A DNA stretch of 64,000 nt from Dactylis glomerata. Taxonomy: Eukaryota; Streptophyta; Magnoliopsida; Poales; Poaceae. Each line of letters starts with the position of its first letter. Positions within the stretch are counted from its first letter, which is position 1. The DNA lies in NCBI GenBank assembly GCA_007115705.1, contig QXEO01002090.1, positions 496,001 through 560,000 on the forward strand, written 5' to 3'. The translations under genes were made by a program, and so were the position numbers. The notes beneath the pieces were generated by a model. The model was not told where the DNA came from and ran no database searches. It saw nothing but the letters and a program-made list of their open reading frames with translations. Of the stretch, positions 1 to 11,280 are shown piece by piece.

Positions 1-1230
1 CTCTTGATTTGTACTGAAGATGTTGAGGGATGGGAATGGCATGCCGGCATGGCACAGCCGGTGGCAGGTGGGATGCCGAGGTGGATGCGCTTGCGCAATT
101 GAGGTGTCGGCGCATGGTCCAGGAGGAGGCGCTTCGGCGGCGGAGAGGCCGGCGCCGCGTGGCAAAGAAGAAAGGGGGAAATCCGCTTTGGCTGTGCCGC
201 GGCCGCGACGACGGTGCTTCGCCACTGGTAGAGCTGCAGTACCTTGTGGGCATCAATTTCATTGATTAGGTCCCAGGGGAAGGGAGACAGGTCGAGGGCA
301 AATGTTTTTGGCAGATCGGAAAGAGTAAGAAGCGAATCTAGGCGATATGCGGCCGATCTGCATGCTCCTATCTCTTGAGCCACTGATGGTTAATCTTCTT
401 GGTACGTGTTATCTGAATTGGCCAACCAACTCTGAATTCCTTTTTGTCAATTATAGGGAGAAACTTGCATCACTCTGAGCTCTATTTTTAGTTCTTCTAG
501 TATGGTGAGAGTTATTTTTATGTTTGCCCAAGTGAACTGAATCCTCATTTTGTTGGTACACGCAGCAATAGCTGGCGCTGATCAAGATCTAGCTCATTGG
601 GGCTCCGATTTTGCCAGTGAGCCTTTGGATAAGGAAATGCTTAATGGCAAGCGGTAGCAGCAGATAATGATTCGTGAAGAACTGAATCAAGTTGGCCGGC
701 AGTAGACAAAAAGCCATGGAAAATGAATCGAGCTGTTGTGCCAGCTGGTATGTTCCTCTTACCTGAATCACTGAAACTGAACAGGCATTAGTTGGTTACA
801 TCGATCAGGTCTGAAATCTTCTTGCTAGGCTAGAGGTTTTCTTTAGTTTTACTTTTTGGTTTCCTAGCAGATTCAGTTTTGGCCTTTCTGTATAAACAAA
901 CAAGTAAAAACTGGAAAGGCAAACCAAAAATAAAATAGGTACAATAATCCTTTATTATTATGGATTATTATTTTCGAAATGGGGAATAACCCTTTATTAT
1001 TTGGACTGATTAGAAGTGGTATAGAGACATGTGAAATAACATACAGTTTTCAACACGCTGATTACATTTACAAAGAGCAGTATGAAATGCATAAAAGAAA
1101 CTACTGATTATGCCACCACACACAGAACCGGCTGGTAATAGCAAACATACATAACCTAACATTGATATACTATCTAAGCTAAGTTAGTGGCATCCATATT
1201 TGCAGCAGCTATAGATGATAGTTTGAGCAC
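1..1230. other. unassigned host sequence
   Basis: No gene recognised. The first 270 bases are GC-rich and open in two overlapping plus-strand frames of about 80 codons, but neither resembles a known family and codon use does not favour either. The rest is AT-rich with short, stop-filled frames. It belongs to the old layer into which retrotransposon A later inserted. Confidence 0.4.
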
Positions 1231-1338
1231 TCAATACTTGCTGCTGGTATATGCAGAGCTCCCTCCTCCCTGAGTACTGCGTTCAGCAGTTAACTTCCTG
1301 GTTATAGACCTGCTCCTGAAGTGAAATTCAAAGAAGTC
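1231..1338 (-). pseudogene. possible terminal exon, unidentified
   Basis: On the minus strand a good acceptor (TTTCTTGCAG) is followed by 35 open codons and a TGA. The peptide begins DFFEFHFRSR and is basic and serine-rich. It lies just downstream, in the same direction, of the decayed helicase at 1490-1860, so it may be the tail of that element or of a captured gene. I do not recognise the family. The exon call rests only on the splice signal and the open frame. Confidence 0.25.
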
Positions 1339-1489
1339 CTGCAAGAAAGAAAATTAGGGACAATTATGAACTAACTGAATGAATAATAGATAGAAAAAGG
1401 TAAACAAATAGAATAAAGCTACAAATAACAAATACGTGTACACATACCATCCAAAAATTAGCAAGTAGCCTACTATATTTCTTGTTTCT

Positions 1490-1860
1490 CTAGCATGTTG
1501 GTTCTCCATTTTCATTAGGCGCAGAAGTTTTTAATTCATCTCTGGATGTAACATTTGAAACTGCAGCATAAAGCTGCCCATGGCAAATAAACACCGACCC
1601 TGTCAAGTTTTGGCATTGGCTCATGTTAATTGTCATTGCATAGCATAGGCGAGCTGGATACTGCCGACGCTAAAATCTAAAGGACCAGTTAGTGAATGTG
1701 CATGTAATACTGTCCTTGGTATGCATGCATCCTCACCAGCATCACTACCGGTCATGATTGTAGCCTCTGAAACCCATTTACCCAATCCTTTTCTGTAGGC
1801 AAGAGTTCATACTCTTATTGTACCTCTATCAACATCAGTTCAAGCATCTTCTCTGAAGCT
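1490..1860 (-). pseudogene. decayed Helitron PIF1-like helicase C-terminus
   Basis: Minus-strand translation in two frames gives the C-terminal landmarks of Helitron-encoded PIF1-type DNA helicases. An upstream block reads IMTGSDAGEDACIPRT. After a frameshift comes CYAMTINMSQCQNL, the degenerate counterpart of the usual AMTINKSQGQ motif. HGQLYAAVSNVTSRDELK follows (usually HGQLYVALSRVTS), then a TAG at 1490-1492. In intact elements this domain unwinds DNA during rolling-circle transposition. Here the frame is broken, the SQGQ glycine and the serine-arginine of ALSRVTS are changed, and upstream domains are missing or cut off by retrotransposon A. It is a relic. Helitron ends were not found for it. 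Confidence 0.6.
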
Positions 1861-2313
1861 GTCAACACGGTGTCAGTTAGTGAAACAGTGGCCTGAAATC
1901 GAAATCAGGTAATAAGTTGTTGTGTAGCAGCAATTAAATTCCCAAAATACTTAAGAATATATTTACAGAAAACTGGTAAGATGCTACCTACATCTAATTA
2001 TCAGATATGATAGTGGACAGTGCTAAATTAAACTTTCGTTCCTGAAGAGTTTCGAACAAAAGTCTTGGAACCTGCAAATAAAATATAGATACTTTTAAAA
2101 AAAGCAAACTACAAAGCCAAATCTCGCGCCTTAAAGTTTACTAAACTATGTGGGAATCTGTGTGTTAAATTTTACCATAATCAGAAAGTCAGATAATTGT
2201 TTTCCGCAGAAAGGAAAAAAAAGCTAGTTAGCATCTGCCTCTACCACTTCTTTTCTACCAGGACTGCTCCCGTAAAACAAATCCTCTCTCTTTGCTCCAT
2301 CTCCACGGCCCTG
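1861..2313. other. unassigned sequence up to element A
   Basis: No gene recognised. It continues the minus-strand decayed element from 1490-1860 but no further helicase motif can be read. The last five bases, CCCTG (2309-2313), are the left target-site duplication of retrotransposon A. Confidence 0.4.
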
Positions 2314-3838
2314 TGATACGTCTCAAACGTATCTATAATTTTTGATGCTCCATGCTTGTTTTTACACCATTTGCCTTGTGTTTCGTTACACTTCGTGGCA
2401 CTTTTATGTATTTTCCGGAAGTAACCTATTAACAAGTCGCCACAGTGCCAGTTTTTGTGTTTCAGAAGTGATACACAGGAAATATTCTCGGAATTGGACG
2501 AAACAAGTTCCTGAAGTCTTATTTTGCCCGGAAGCTTCCAGAGATCCGAAGAGGCGAAGGAGAGGGGCCACAGGCCAGCCTCACACTAGGCCGGCGCGGC
2601 CCAGGCCCTGGCTGTGCCGCCTAGGTGTGAGGAGGCCTGGGGCCACTCCTGACGACGCCCCTTCGCCTATATAAAGCCTCAGGACGGAAAACCCTAAGGG
2701 AGTCGTCGAAATTTCCCAGAACAGTTCCGCAGCACCGCCGCCATCGAAGACAAATTTTGGGGGACAGAAGTCTCTGTTCCGACACCCTGCCGGGACGGGG
2801 AAGTGCCCCCGGAGCCATCTCCATCGGTCTCCATCGCCATCACCGCCGTCTCCATCGACCTCACCACCATCTCCATCAACCTTGCTGTCTCCTATGATAA
2901 GGAGGGAGTAGTTCATCCCCGGGGTTGAGGGCTCTACCGGTAGCTATGTGGTTCACCTCTCTCTCCCATGATGTGATCTTTTTGTGATCGTGAGCTTTGT
3001 ATCATGTTGAATAAGTAGATGTTACTCTTCTTCATTATGTGTACTCTAGTGTGTTATTAAAGTAATCTATTCCTCCTGCCATGGTGTAATGGTGACAGTG
3101 CGTGCATCATGGTGGTACTTGGTCTAGGCTACGATTGTGATCTTTTATGGATTATGAGAATAATTATCACTATGATAGTATTGAAGTGATCTATTCCTCC
3201 TTTCATGGTGTAATATTGACAGTGTGTACACCGTGTTAGTACTTGGTCTAAGTTGCAATAATATCTATCTTGAGTTGTGATTTGATTTGGATATCTTTAT
3301 GAGTGGTGTTTGTCAAGTACTTGATGAACTTTGAGGAGTGCTTCGTAGCCCTACGCAATGATTAGTGTTATTCAATAGGAGAGTAATTCAGAGTACCATA
3401 GTGAAGAGAAGTTATCTATTTGTTCAATTATGTTATATTTGTTGGGAGTGTGTCCACTAGTGAAAGTATGATCCCTAGGCCTTGTTTCCAAGCATTGCAC
3501 ACCGTTTACTTTCTGTTTTGTTACATATTTGCTCACAGCGATACTTATTTCATATCACAGTTACTACTTATAATCATCACTACTACTTGTATTTCACTAT
3601 CTCTTCGCCGAACTAGTGCACCTGTATATCTGACAAGTGTATTGGGTGTGTTGGGGACACAAGAGACTTTCTGTATCGTAATTGCAGGGTTGCTTGAGAG
3701 GGATAGCTTTGACCTCTTCCTCCATGAGTTCGATAAACCTTGGGTGATCCACTTAAGGGAAACTTGCTGCTGCTCTACAAACCTCTGCACTTGGAGGCCC
3801 AACACTGTCTACAAGAACAGACGCGTGCGTAGATATCA
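2314..3838 (+). repeat. 5' LTR of element A
   Basis: This 1525-bp repeat matches 7440-8981. It starts TGATACGTCTCAAACGTATC, itself an imperfect palindrome, and ends TATCA. It lacks about 18 bases present in the 3' copy near 7580 (CCCTGTTTTCTGCTGTTT region), which explains most of the length difference. A TATATAAA box lies near 2670, about where transcription of the RNA genome could begin. The ORFs within it are chance frames repeated in the other LTR. Confidence 0.92.
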
Positions 3839-3848
3839 AGTTCTTTTC

Positions 3849-3866
3849 TGGCGCCGTTGCTGGGGA
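3849..3866 (+). other. primer binding site, tRNA-Asp, element A
   Basis: TGGCGCCGTTGCTGGGGA is complementary to the 3' end of plant tRNA-Asp(GUC), with one mismatch (T for C) relative to the site in element B. It lies 10 bases after the LTR. Confidence 0.85.
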
Positions 3867-4042
3867 GGTAAGGTAAAAGATACTCACATATTTTGGCTAC
3901 TAAGTCTTTTAGTTGCTAGTGAGTGCTCGGAGTTATTTCCTTTAGATTCTGCAATTACATCTTTTTGTTTCTTGTTTTTATTTTCACTAGTTAGGCTTAA
4001 TGGAAAACAAAGAGTTCTTTAGTCTTTTACCTGAGTTTAGAT

Positions 4043-4849
4043 ATGAAGTGTTTGAAGAGAAAAATTGAAAAACCTTTGGAGCTTAATTCGCATGCTAATA
4101 GTGTTGTTAGTATGAATGCTTTGAATACCGTTGTTGCTAATGCTATAGAAAAGTCTAAGCTTAGGGAAGCTGGTTTTGTTAAGCATGATATTTTTAGTTC
4201 CCCAGCTTTAGTGGAGAAAGTTTGTTCTGATAATATTTTATCTCCCATATGTGATGTTCCTTCTTATGATGATATGTTTGAAGAATATGCTTTGCGAAAT
4301 AGCTGTTCTCTAGTTTTTGATGATACTAAACCTCTAGTTTATGATGGTTATGATGATGAGTATAATATTTTCAGTTCACCTACTATTGAGGATAAAATTA
4401 GTTATGATTACAATATGCCTCCTATTTATGATGATTATGGTGATGAGAATAATTATTCTGTTGAATTTGCTCCTACTACTATTGTTCCTGTGGTGAGTAT
4501 TAATTCTTTTATGCATGTGGCTCATGATAGAGATGCTTTATGTGATAGTTATATTGTTAGTTCTATTCATGATGCTACTGAAAGTTATTATGAGAGAGGG
4601 AAACATGGTTTGATGGATCTCAACAATATTAAGTTTCCCCTCTTTATGTTGCAAATCTTGAAGTGGCACTTGTTTTATCTATCCATGCTTGCTACTATGT
4701 GTCTCGTTGATTTATTTTCTTACAAGATTCCTATGCATAGGAAGTGGTTCAGATATAAATGTTTTTCACATTTGCTTTTTGATGCTCTCTATTGCTTTAA
4801 GTTCCTATATGGCGCCTTTGCTTCAAGCTCTTATATGGCGCCCACATGA
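4043..4849 (+). CDS. element A internal ORF, 268 aa, unknown function
   Basis: An uninterrupted ORF placed where gag would normally be. The ATG at 4043 is the first long-frame start after the primer site. The N-terminal part is lysine-rich. The middle (about residues 75-145) is rich in acidic and tyrosine residues in repeated patterns such as YDGYDDEY and YDDYGDEN. The C-terminal third is hydrophobic with aromatic and cysteine residues (about 200-262) and could include one or two membrane segments. No protease, polymerase or zinc-knuckle motif is visible. ORFs of this kind occur in non-autonomous Triticeae elements as far as I recall, but I know no biochemical function. Its openness in an element without pol suggests either recent activity or a retained role. 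Confidence 0.6.
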   Translation: MKCLKRKIEKPLELNSHANSVVSMNALNTVVANAIEKSKLREAGFVKHDIFSSPALVEKVCSDNILSPICDVPSYDDMFEEYALRNSCSLVFDDTKPLVYDGYDDEYNIFSSPTIEDKISYDYNMPPIYDDYGDENNYSVEFAPTTIVPVVSINSFMHVAHDRDALCDSYIVSSIHDATESYYERGKHGLMDLNNIKFPLFMLQILKWHLFYLSMLATMCLVDLFSYKIPMHRKWFRYKCFSHLLFDALYCFKFLYGAFASSSYMAPT

Positions 4850-7425
4850 GCATCTTTGCAAATTACTGCGCCTAGCTCAAAGGCGTTAAAAAAAAGCACT
4901 CTTGGGAGATAACCCAATATTTTATTTTCAGTACTTTTTCTTTTATTTGAGTCTTGGAAGTTATTACTACTGTAATAACCGCTCCTTATCCTTTTTATTT
5001 CGTTGTTGTGCCAAGAGAAGCCTCTAATTTGAGTGAGGTAAGATTTGGGGATGTTGCTGTCCTGGAACAGTTTTCGGTGCTGCACCGTAAAAATTTGTGA
5101 AAATTCTCTGTATATCTTTTGGAGCTGCGATTTCTTGTGCATATGCCCCAGGTTATATACAAACTTTCATTAGTTTAACACTTTTTGATTTGAGCAACAA
5201 AAAACCTCTCAAAAATTCGACCTTTGTTAGCTGTTCTGTTTTGACAGATTTCTGCCAATATTTGTGTTTGCCGCTTTATCGCTTTCTTTTTAAGTTCTTT
5301 TGATCACGGAACTTTTGGGGAAGTTGCTACAGTAGTATATGCTTAATAGGTGGTGGTTTTAGGTTGAAACCTGAAGCAAAAAAGGATTGATTATATGTTA
5401 TGCTTACACTAATGTTGCTAATAGAATTGTGTTTAGTTTTGTATGAAGGAAGTTTTCAAGTGTAGGGATTGGAGAATGATGAGATGAGTTGAAGAATGGA
5501 CAAAAGCTCAAGCTTGGGGATGCCCATGCATCACCCCAAGAAATATCCAATAAGTACAAGCGTCAAAGCTTGGGGATGCCCCCGGGGCACCCCTTCTTCA
5601 TCGGCAAAAATCAGGTCACCTTTCAAAACACTATATTTTTATTGCTTCATGCACTATGCATTTTTCTTGGAGCGTCAGTTGCTTTTGTTTTCAGTTTTAT
5701 TTTGTTTTATTTGCTGTAATAAATGGTTAGATCACATCATGTTTCTTTTGGAGGAGATGAACTCACTTTTCATTTGCCAAGAACGCTCTAGTTTTCATTC
5801 TTATCAAAAATCGAGTGTTTTTCTTTTTCTGCTACTGCTTTTGGTTTTTGTTTTTGCCTTGATTTGCGTTCAGATCTTCTTATATTTATTTATCAAGGTG
5901 TATTTTTGCCTCTGGACCATGTTGGTTTTCCTCAAAAGAGTTGGATTAAAAAAGTTTAAATGGTGTTGGAAAAGAGAAAAAGCTTTATGCAAAAAAGTGG
6001 TACAACAAGGAGCTTGTGTAGACTGCGGCCTAAGCTTTTGCATGTCGTGCTTGATGTCTTTTTGATAGTATGCTTAGCGGTTTTGCTGTAGCATGACTTG
6101 TCTCAAATGACTGAGATTGCTTAATGAGCCTTTGAAAAAATCATGCGTTGTTTTTATTATATGAAAGCATTTATTTGGTTTTCTCCTTTGATGCTTTATT
6201 TGGGTTGACTTGGCGCATGCTCACACATGTTTGACTCATACAAATTCGCCATAAAGCCTCTATGATCATTTAGTTTTTGACTTTTGATGTCATCTTATGC
6301 TTCTTTTAATGTTGCTTTATCGCTTTGCATGATTATGGCCGGTATTGCTCTCTTTGTTGGTCGCTCCCAGTCTTTTGCTAGCCCTCATTTTGTACTGAGT
6401 ATGAGCTCTACTCGTGCATCTAACTCCCAAAAACCAAGTTTGCCAATGTGTCCACTATAAATTCCTATGCATGGTATTTGCAAGCCATTCCAAGTAAATT
6501 TTCATGTGCTACCTTTCAAAAAACCTTCAAAATACTTCTCATTTTGTGACACTGTTTTCAGCTCATGGGGACATAGTGGTCGGATTTGCTATCTTCCATA
6601 TTGTCTTATTCCAAAAAGAAAAAGAAAAGGAGAAAAAAAGAAAGAAAAAAGGCACTCCTCCATGGTATGTGAATGTTGGTGGGCACCCGATGGAATCGGT
6701 TAGCCATGGTTTGAGAAAGGAAAAAAGGTGGGGAGGAGTGCCAAGCTTTATAAAAGAGCACAAAAGTGCCAATCTCTCTCAAAACCTTGCTTTATTTTTG
6801 TATGGAAGATAGTAAGAACCCCATTGCCAGTCGTTGACAAAGACAACCACCTCTCAAAACAAATTTAGATCTCTCTGTTTTACAAATGAAAAGCTCTAGC
6901 ACATGTTTAATCCCTGCTTCCCTCTGCGAAGGGTCTCTCTTTTACTTTTATGTTGAGTCACCACCTTCTATCTTTATGCACCATTAAGAGAGCATAGTTG
7001 TCATTCTGAGTATAATGTGCATTGTCCCAAAGTTTTCATTGATTGATTCATATTGTTGGTTTCACTTGTTCTTAAATTACTTGTATCTAGTCGCCCTCTT
7101 AAACTTGAAGGTGTCCTATGCATTTATGTTTTGCTCTCTATGAAGGACAAGCTGAAAACCATTTGTATGTTTTTCCTTATGATTTGAACACATGTTTGAC
7201 TTTCATTGTTTCATTATTCATGATCTTTTGTTTGTGTTTCTTTTCATGTTATAACATTGTTGCTAAGTTTCTATTATCAAGATTATGTCTTTCATGCCCA
7301 TGTTTTAAGTTCTTTGATCTCAGCACTCAATGCTTTACCTATATGATCAAGATTGTGATGGTGCATGTCACCTCAAAAATTATTTCTTTTGTTATCACTT
7401 ACCAACTCGAGGACGAGCAGGAGTT
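4850..7425 (+). other. element A internal non-coding region
   Basis: No convincing gene. Open frames at 5496-6065 and 6504-6812 are low-complexity, phenylalanine-rich and shared only because the DNA is repeated. The stretch 5460-7430 reappears inverted in element C (about 17500-19440), with matching parts in D (30900-31010) and in B (about 23510-24090). It includes a T-rich and A-rich tract near 6600-6660. Confidence 0.6.
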
Positions 7426-7439
7426 AAGCTTGGGGATGC
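7426..7439 (+). other. polypurine tract, element A
   Basis: AAGCTTGGGGATGC abuts the 3' LTR. It is the expected position for plus-strand DNA priming, and the same sequence precedes the LTR in C and D. Confidence 0.7.
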
Positions 7440-8981
7440 TGATACGTCTCAAACGTATCTTTAATTTTTGATGCTCCATGCTTGTTTTTACACCATTTGC
7501 CTTGTGTTTCGTTACACTTCGTGGCACTTTTATGCATTTTCCGGAACTAACCTATTAACAAGTCGCCACAGTGCCAGTTCCCTGTTTTCTGCTGTTTTTG
7601 TGTTTCAGAAGTGATACACAGGAAATATTCTCGGAATTGGACGAAACAAGTTCCTGAAGTCTTATTTTGCCTGGAAGCTTCCAGAGATCCGAAGAGGCGA
7701 AGGAGAGGGGCCACAGGCCAGCCTCACACTAGGCCGGCGTGGCCCAGGCCCTGGCCGCGCCACCTAGGTGTGAGGAGGCCTGGGGCCACTCCTGACGATG
7801 CCCCTTCGCCTATATAAAGCCTCGGGACAGAAAACCCTAAGGGAGTCATCGAAATTTCCCAGAACAGTTCTGCAGCGCCGCCGCCATCGAAGACAAATTT
7901 CGGGGGACAGAAGTCTCTGTTCCGGCACCCTGCCGGGACGGGGAAGTGCCCCCAGAGCCATCTCCGTCGGTCTCCATCGCCGTCTCCGCCGTCTCCATCG
8001 ACCTCACCGCCATCTCCATCAACCTTGCTGTCTCCTATGATGAGGAGGGAGTAGTTTATCCCCGGGGCTGAGGGCTCTACCGGTAGCTATGTGGTTCACC
8101 TCTCTCTCCCATGATGTGATCTTTTTGTGATCGTGAGCTTTGTATCATGTTGAATAAGTAGATGTTACTCTTCTTCATTATGTGTACTCTAGTGTGTTAT
8201 TAAAGTAATATATTCCTCCTGCCATGGTGTAACGGTGACAGTGCGTGCATCATGGTGGTACTTGGTCTAGGCTACGATTGTGATCTTTTATGGATTATGA
8301 GAATAATTATCACTATGATAGTATTGAAGTGATCTATTCCTCCTTTCATGGTGTAATGTTGACAGTGTGTGCACCGTGTTAGTACTTGGTCTAAGTTGCA
8401 ATAATATCTATCTTGAGTTGTGATTTGATTTGGATATCTCTATGAGTGGTGTTTGTCAAGTACTTGATGAACTTTGAAGAGTGCTTCGTAGCCCTACGCA
8501 ATGATTAGTGTTATTCAATAGGAGAGTAATTCAGAGTACCATAGTGAAGAGAAGTTATCTATTTGTTCAATTATGTTATATTTGTTGGGAGTGTGTCCAC
8601 TAGTAAAAGTATGATCCCTAGGCCTTGTTTCCAAGCATTGCACACCGTTTACTTCCTGTTTTGTTACATGTTTGCTCGCAGCGATACTTATTTCATATCA
8701 CAGTTACTACTTATAATCATCACTACTACTTGTATTTCACTATCTCTTCGCCGAACTAGTGCACCTGTACATCTGACAAGTGTATTGGGTGTGTTGGAGA
8801 CACAAGAGACTTTCTGTATCGTAATTGCAGGGTTGCTTGAGAGAGATAGCTTTGACCTCTTCCTCCCTGAGTTCGATAAACCTTGGGTGATCCACTTAAG
8901 GGAAACTTGCTGCTGCTCTACAAACCTCTGCACTTGGAGGCCCAACACTGTCTACAAGACCAGATGCGTGCGTAGACATCA
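7440..8981 (+). repeat. 3' LTR of element A
   Basis: This 1542-bp partner of 2314-3838 is followed by the duplication CCCTG at 8982-8986. Besides the 18-base insertion relative to the 5' copy there are scattered substitutions, for example in the GC-rich leader around 7740-7990, so A looks older than C or D. Confidence 0.92.
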
Positions 8982-9164
8982 CCCTGCTCAAGTCATACTA
9001 CAACATTGAACTATCAGCTGTAAGGGAATAAAATCAAGAATTAGTAAGCATGCTTGATGTCCTTATAGAGCAAGACCACCTAGGTGGCCTCCAATATTGT
9101 TTTCTGAAGAAAGGAAAGAAGTATATTGGCATTATAATTTCTACCCTGGATGGAGCATGATTGC
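8982..9164. other. host spacer between elements A and B
   Basis: Short remnant of the old layer, beginning with the A duplication CCCTG and ending with the B duplication ATTGC. With B removed it joins the sequence at 26099. Read on the minus strand, the junction continues the thioredoxin-like fragment for a few codons. Confidence 0.6.
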
Positions 9165-10680
9165 TGATACGTCTAATTTCCATCACTATTTTGTATCATA
9201 ATTTACTGTTATTCATTGATATATTTCATATTTAGATATGATACTTATGTTATTTCCTTTGCTTTCACATGTTTGATGATCATCGGAGGAGTTGCTGCCG
9301 GAGTCAGGATTCTGCTGGAAAAAGGACCATCAAGAAACCATATTTTGAAGATCAGGAAAATTCTAGAAAAATACCCAGAAATTATATTTTCCCAGAAGAC
9401 TCAGGAAACCAGAAGGAGGAGTCGAGAGGAGCCAGGGGGGGCCCACACGCCAGGGTGGCGCGGCCAGACCCCTAGCCGCGCCAGCCCTGTGTGAGGGAGC
9501 CCTGGCCCACTTCTGGTCTGGCCCCTCCGTGTACTTCATCGTCCCCGAAAACCTAAGTCAAGGGGGGGGGGCTCAGAGTTAGACACCGCCGCCTCTGCGG
9601 GGCGGAAAACACCAGAGAGAGAAAAGCTCTCCGGCAGGCAGAAATCTACCGGGGAAATTCCTTCCCGGAGAGGGGAGATCGTCGTCATCGTCATCACCAT
9701 CGCACCGGACTTCATCGGGATCATCATCATCATCATCATCTCCATCACCAGCACCTTCATCTCCACCATCACCACGCCGTCCCGCTGTAACATCTTGAGT
9801 TGGATCTTGTTATATTCATAGGGGAAACTTTCCCGGTGTTGATTACTCTTGTAGTTGATGCTATTGAGTGGAACCGTTGAATTAAGGTTTATGTTCAGAT
9901 TGTTATTTACCATTATTTCACCTCTGATCATGATCCATATGATGTCTTGTGAGTAGTTCGTTTAGTTCTTGAGGACATGGGAGAAGTCAAGATGTTAGTA
10001 GTGAATTATTGTTGAGAAATATTTAATGGTTTGATATTGTTGTGGTGCTATTTCACTAGTGGTGTCATGTGAACGGCGACTACATGATACTTCACCATTT
10101 ATGGGCCTAGTGAGATGCATTGTGTATTTGGCTACCGATTGTGGGGTTGCTGGAGTGACAGAAACCTAAACCTCCGTTGGGAAACCATTGCACCAGGGAG
10201 CGTAGGATCTTAGAGTTTAAGGTTGTGGTTAGATTTATCTTAATTACTTTCTTGTATTTGCGGATGCTTGCAAGGGGTATAATCACATGTGTGTATTTAT
10301 CCTAGTAAGGGTAGTGCGCTAGCACAGGTTCACCCCCATAACACCTATCAAACCAATAAATACTATTGGCTCTATGAAGCGAAAGCTCTTGACAGAAACT
10401 CCCGTGTGTCCTCGAGAACGTTTGGTTATTATAAGTACACAACCGGCTTGTCCTTTGCTGAAGAAAGGATTGGGCCACTTGCTGCAATTGTTACTACTGT
10501 CTTTTATTTACTCGCACTTTATTTACTCGTATTACCAAATACCCCTGAAAACCTGTTTGCTAGTATTTACAGTGATTCCTCGATCAAAACCGCTCATCAA
10601 CACCTTCTGCTCCTCGTTGGGTTCGACACTCTTATTTATCGAATGTACTACGATACACCCCCTATACTTGTGGGTCATCA
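9165..10680 (+). repeat. 5' LTR of element B
   Basis: A 1516-bp repeat from TGATACGTCTAATTTCC to GGTCATCA. It has a CAT trinucleotide run at about 9720-9745 and a run of nine G at 9565. The 3' copy is 28 bases shorter, mainly through loss of a CCGCGCCAG segment near 9465-9485 and shortening of the G and CAT runs. Its first 10 bases are similar to those of A, C and D, but the rest is a different LTR family. Confidence 0.92.
9719..9745 (+). repeat. CAT trinucleotide microsatellite in LTR
   Basis: The run of ATC/CAT repeats is longer here than in the 3' LTR copy at about 25136-25155, consistent with slippage after insertion. Confidence 0.7.
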
Positions 10681-10691
10681 AGACTATTTTC

Positions 10692-10709
10692 TGGCGCCGT
10701 TGCCGGGGA
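10692..10709 (+). other. primer binding site, tRNA-Asp, element B
   Basis: TGGCGCCGTTGCCGGGGA exactly complements the 3' end of plant tRNA-Asp(GUC), as I know that tRNA. It starts 11 bases after the LTR. Confidence 0.88.
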
Positions 10710-10800
10710 GTGTAGCGCTATTGAAGAGTGGAATTGGTACAGGTAACCGTCGCTGTGAGTATTGTTTTTATTTTGTCTTTTATTTTTATTTTACTCTGCT

Positions 10801-11280
10801 ATGGAGAATTCTCCATTTGGTTTCCTATTTGGAAACACATCTACTACTACTACTACTACTACTACTGCTGCACATGCGGAGGAACCACCACCGCCACCGC
10901 CTGCTGAAATTGATCCTTTTAAAATACCTATGAAAATTGTTGGGCGAATTATGGATAACTGCTATTCAGGAGATGGAACTGTCCATCCGGGTGATCACTT
11001 ATTATTTATACATGAATTATGCGAGTTGTTCAGATGTGCAGGTATTTCACCAAGCCAGGTTAAGAAGAAATTATTCTCATTATCATTGAAAGGCAGAGCT
11101 GAAGAGTGGTATCGACTACTCCAAGATGGTCCATCTATGGCATGGGAGGATATTGTGCCTCTCTTTTATTCCAAGTTTTATCCTCCAAGTGAAATTCATA
11201 AAGATCGTAACCGGATATATAATTTTTGGCCTCATGATGGAGAGAGTATTGCTCAAGCGTGGGGGAGATTGAAGTTATGA
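10801..11280 (+). pseudogene. gag N-terminal part, element B, ends at in-frame TGA
   Basis: The ATG at 10801 opens a capsid-type ORF: a threonine run, a proline run, then the Ty3/gypsy retrotransposon gag domain with the typical LKGRAEEWYRLL and SWEDI-like (here AWEDI) segments and FYPPSEIHKDRNRI. This protein forms the virus-like particle that packages element RNA. A TGA at 11278-11280 stops the frame, yet the same frame continues open at 11281 through the rest of gag and pol. The stop is therefore either a disabling mutation or, less likely, a read-through site. The threonine run is coded by a CTA/ACT microsatellite (10838-10866). Confidence 0.75.

Larger units (their letters stand above)
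2314..8981 (+). mobile_element. LTR retrotransposon A, non-autonomous gypsy-type
   Basis: A complete element of about 6.7 kb bounded by two LTRs. Each LTR begins TGATACG and ends in a TCA triplet, and the element is flanked by the perfect duplication CCCTG (2309-2313 and 8982-8986). It has a tRNA-Asp primer site and a polypurine tract but no reverse transcriptase, RNase H or integrase, so it must have moved with enzymes supplied in trans. The long LTRs and the Asp primer resemble the Athila lineage of Ty3/gypsy; that lineage call is an inference. Its only sizeable ORF (4043-4849) is of unknown function. Large parts of its internal 3' region recur, inverted, in elements C and D and in part in B. 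Confidence 0.93.

Noticed and set aside
3420..4022. 200-codon ORF at the end of the element A 5' LTR
   Set aside because: Repeats as a shorter frame in the 3' LTR (8563-9009) and crosses the primer site; a chance frame.
5496..6065. 189-codon phenylalanine-rich ORF in element A, with inverted relatives in C and D
   Set aside because: Frame lengths differ among copies and composition is low-complexity; conserved only as repeated DNA.
10692..10709. Match to tRNA-Asp read as a tRNA gene fragment
   Set aside because: Only 18 bases, directly after an LTR and on the complementary strand: a primer site.
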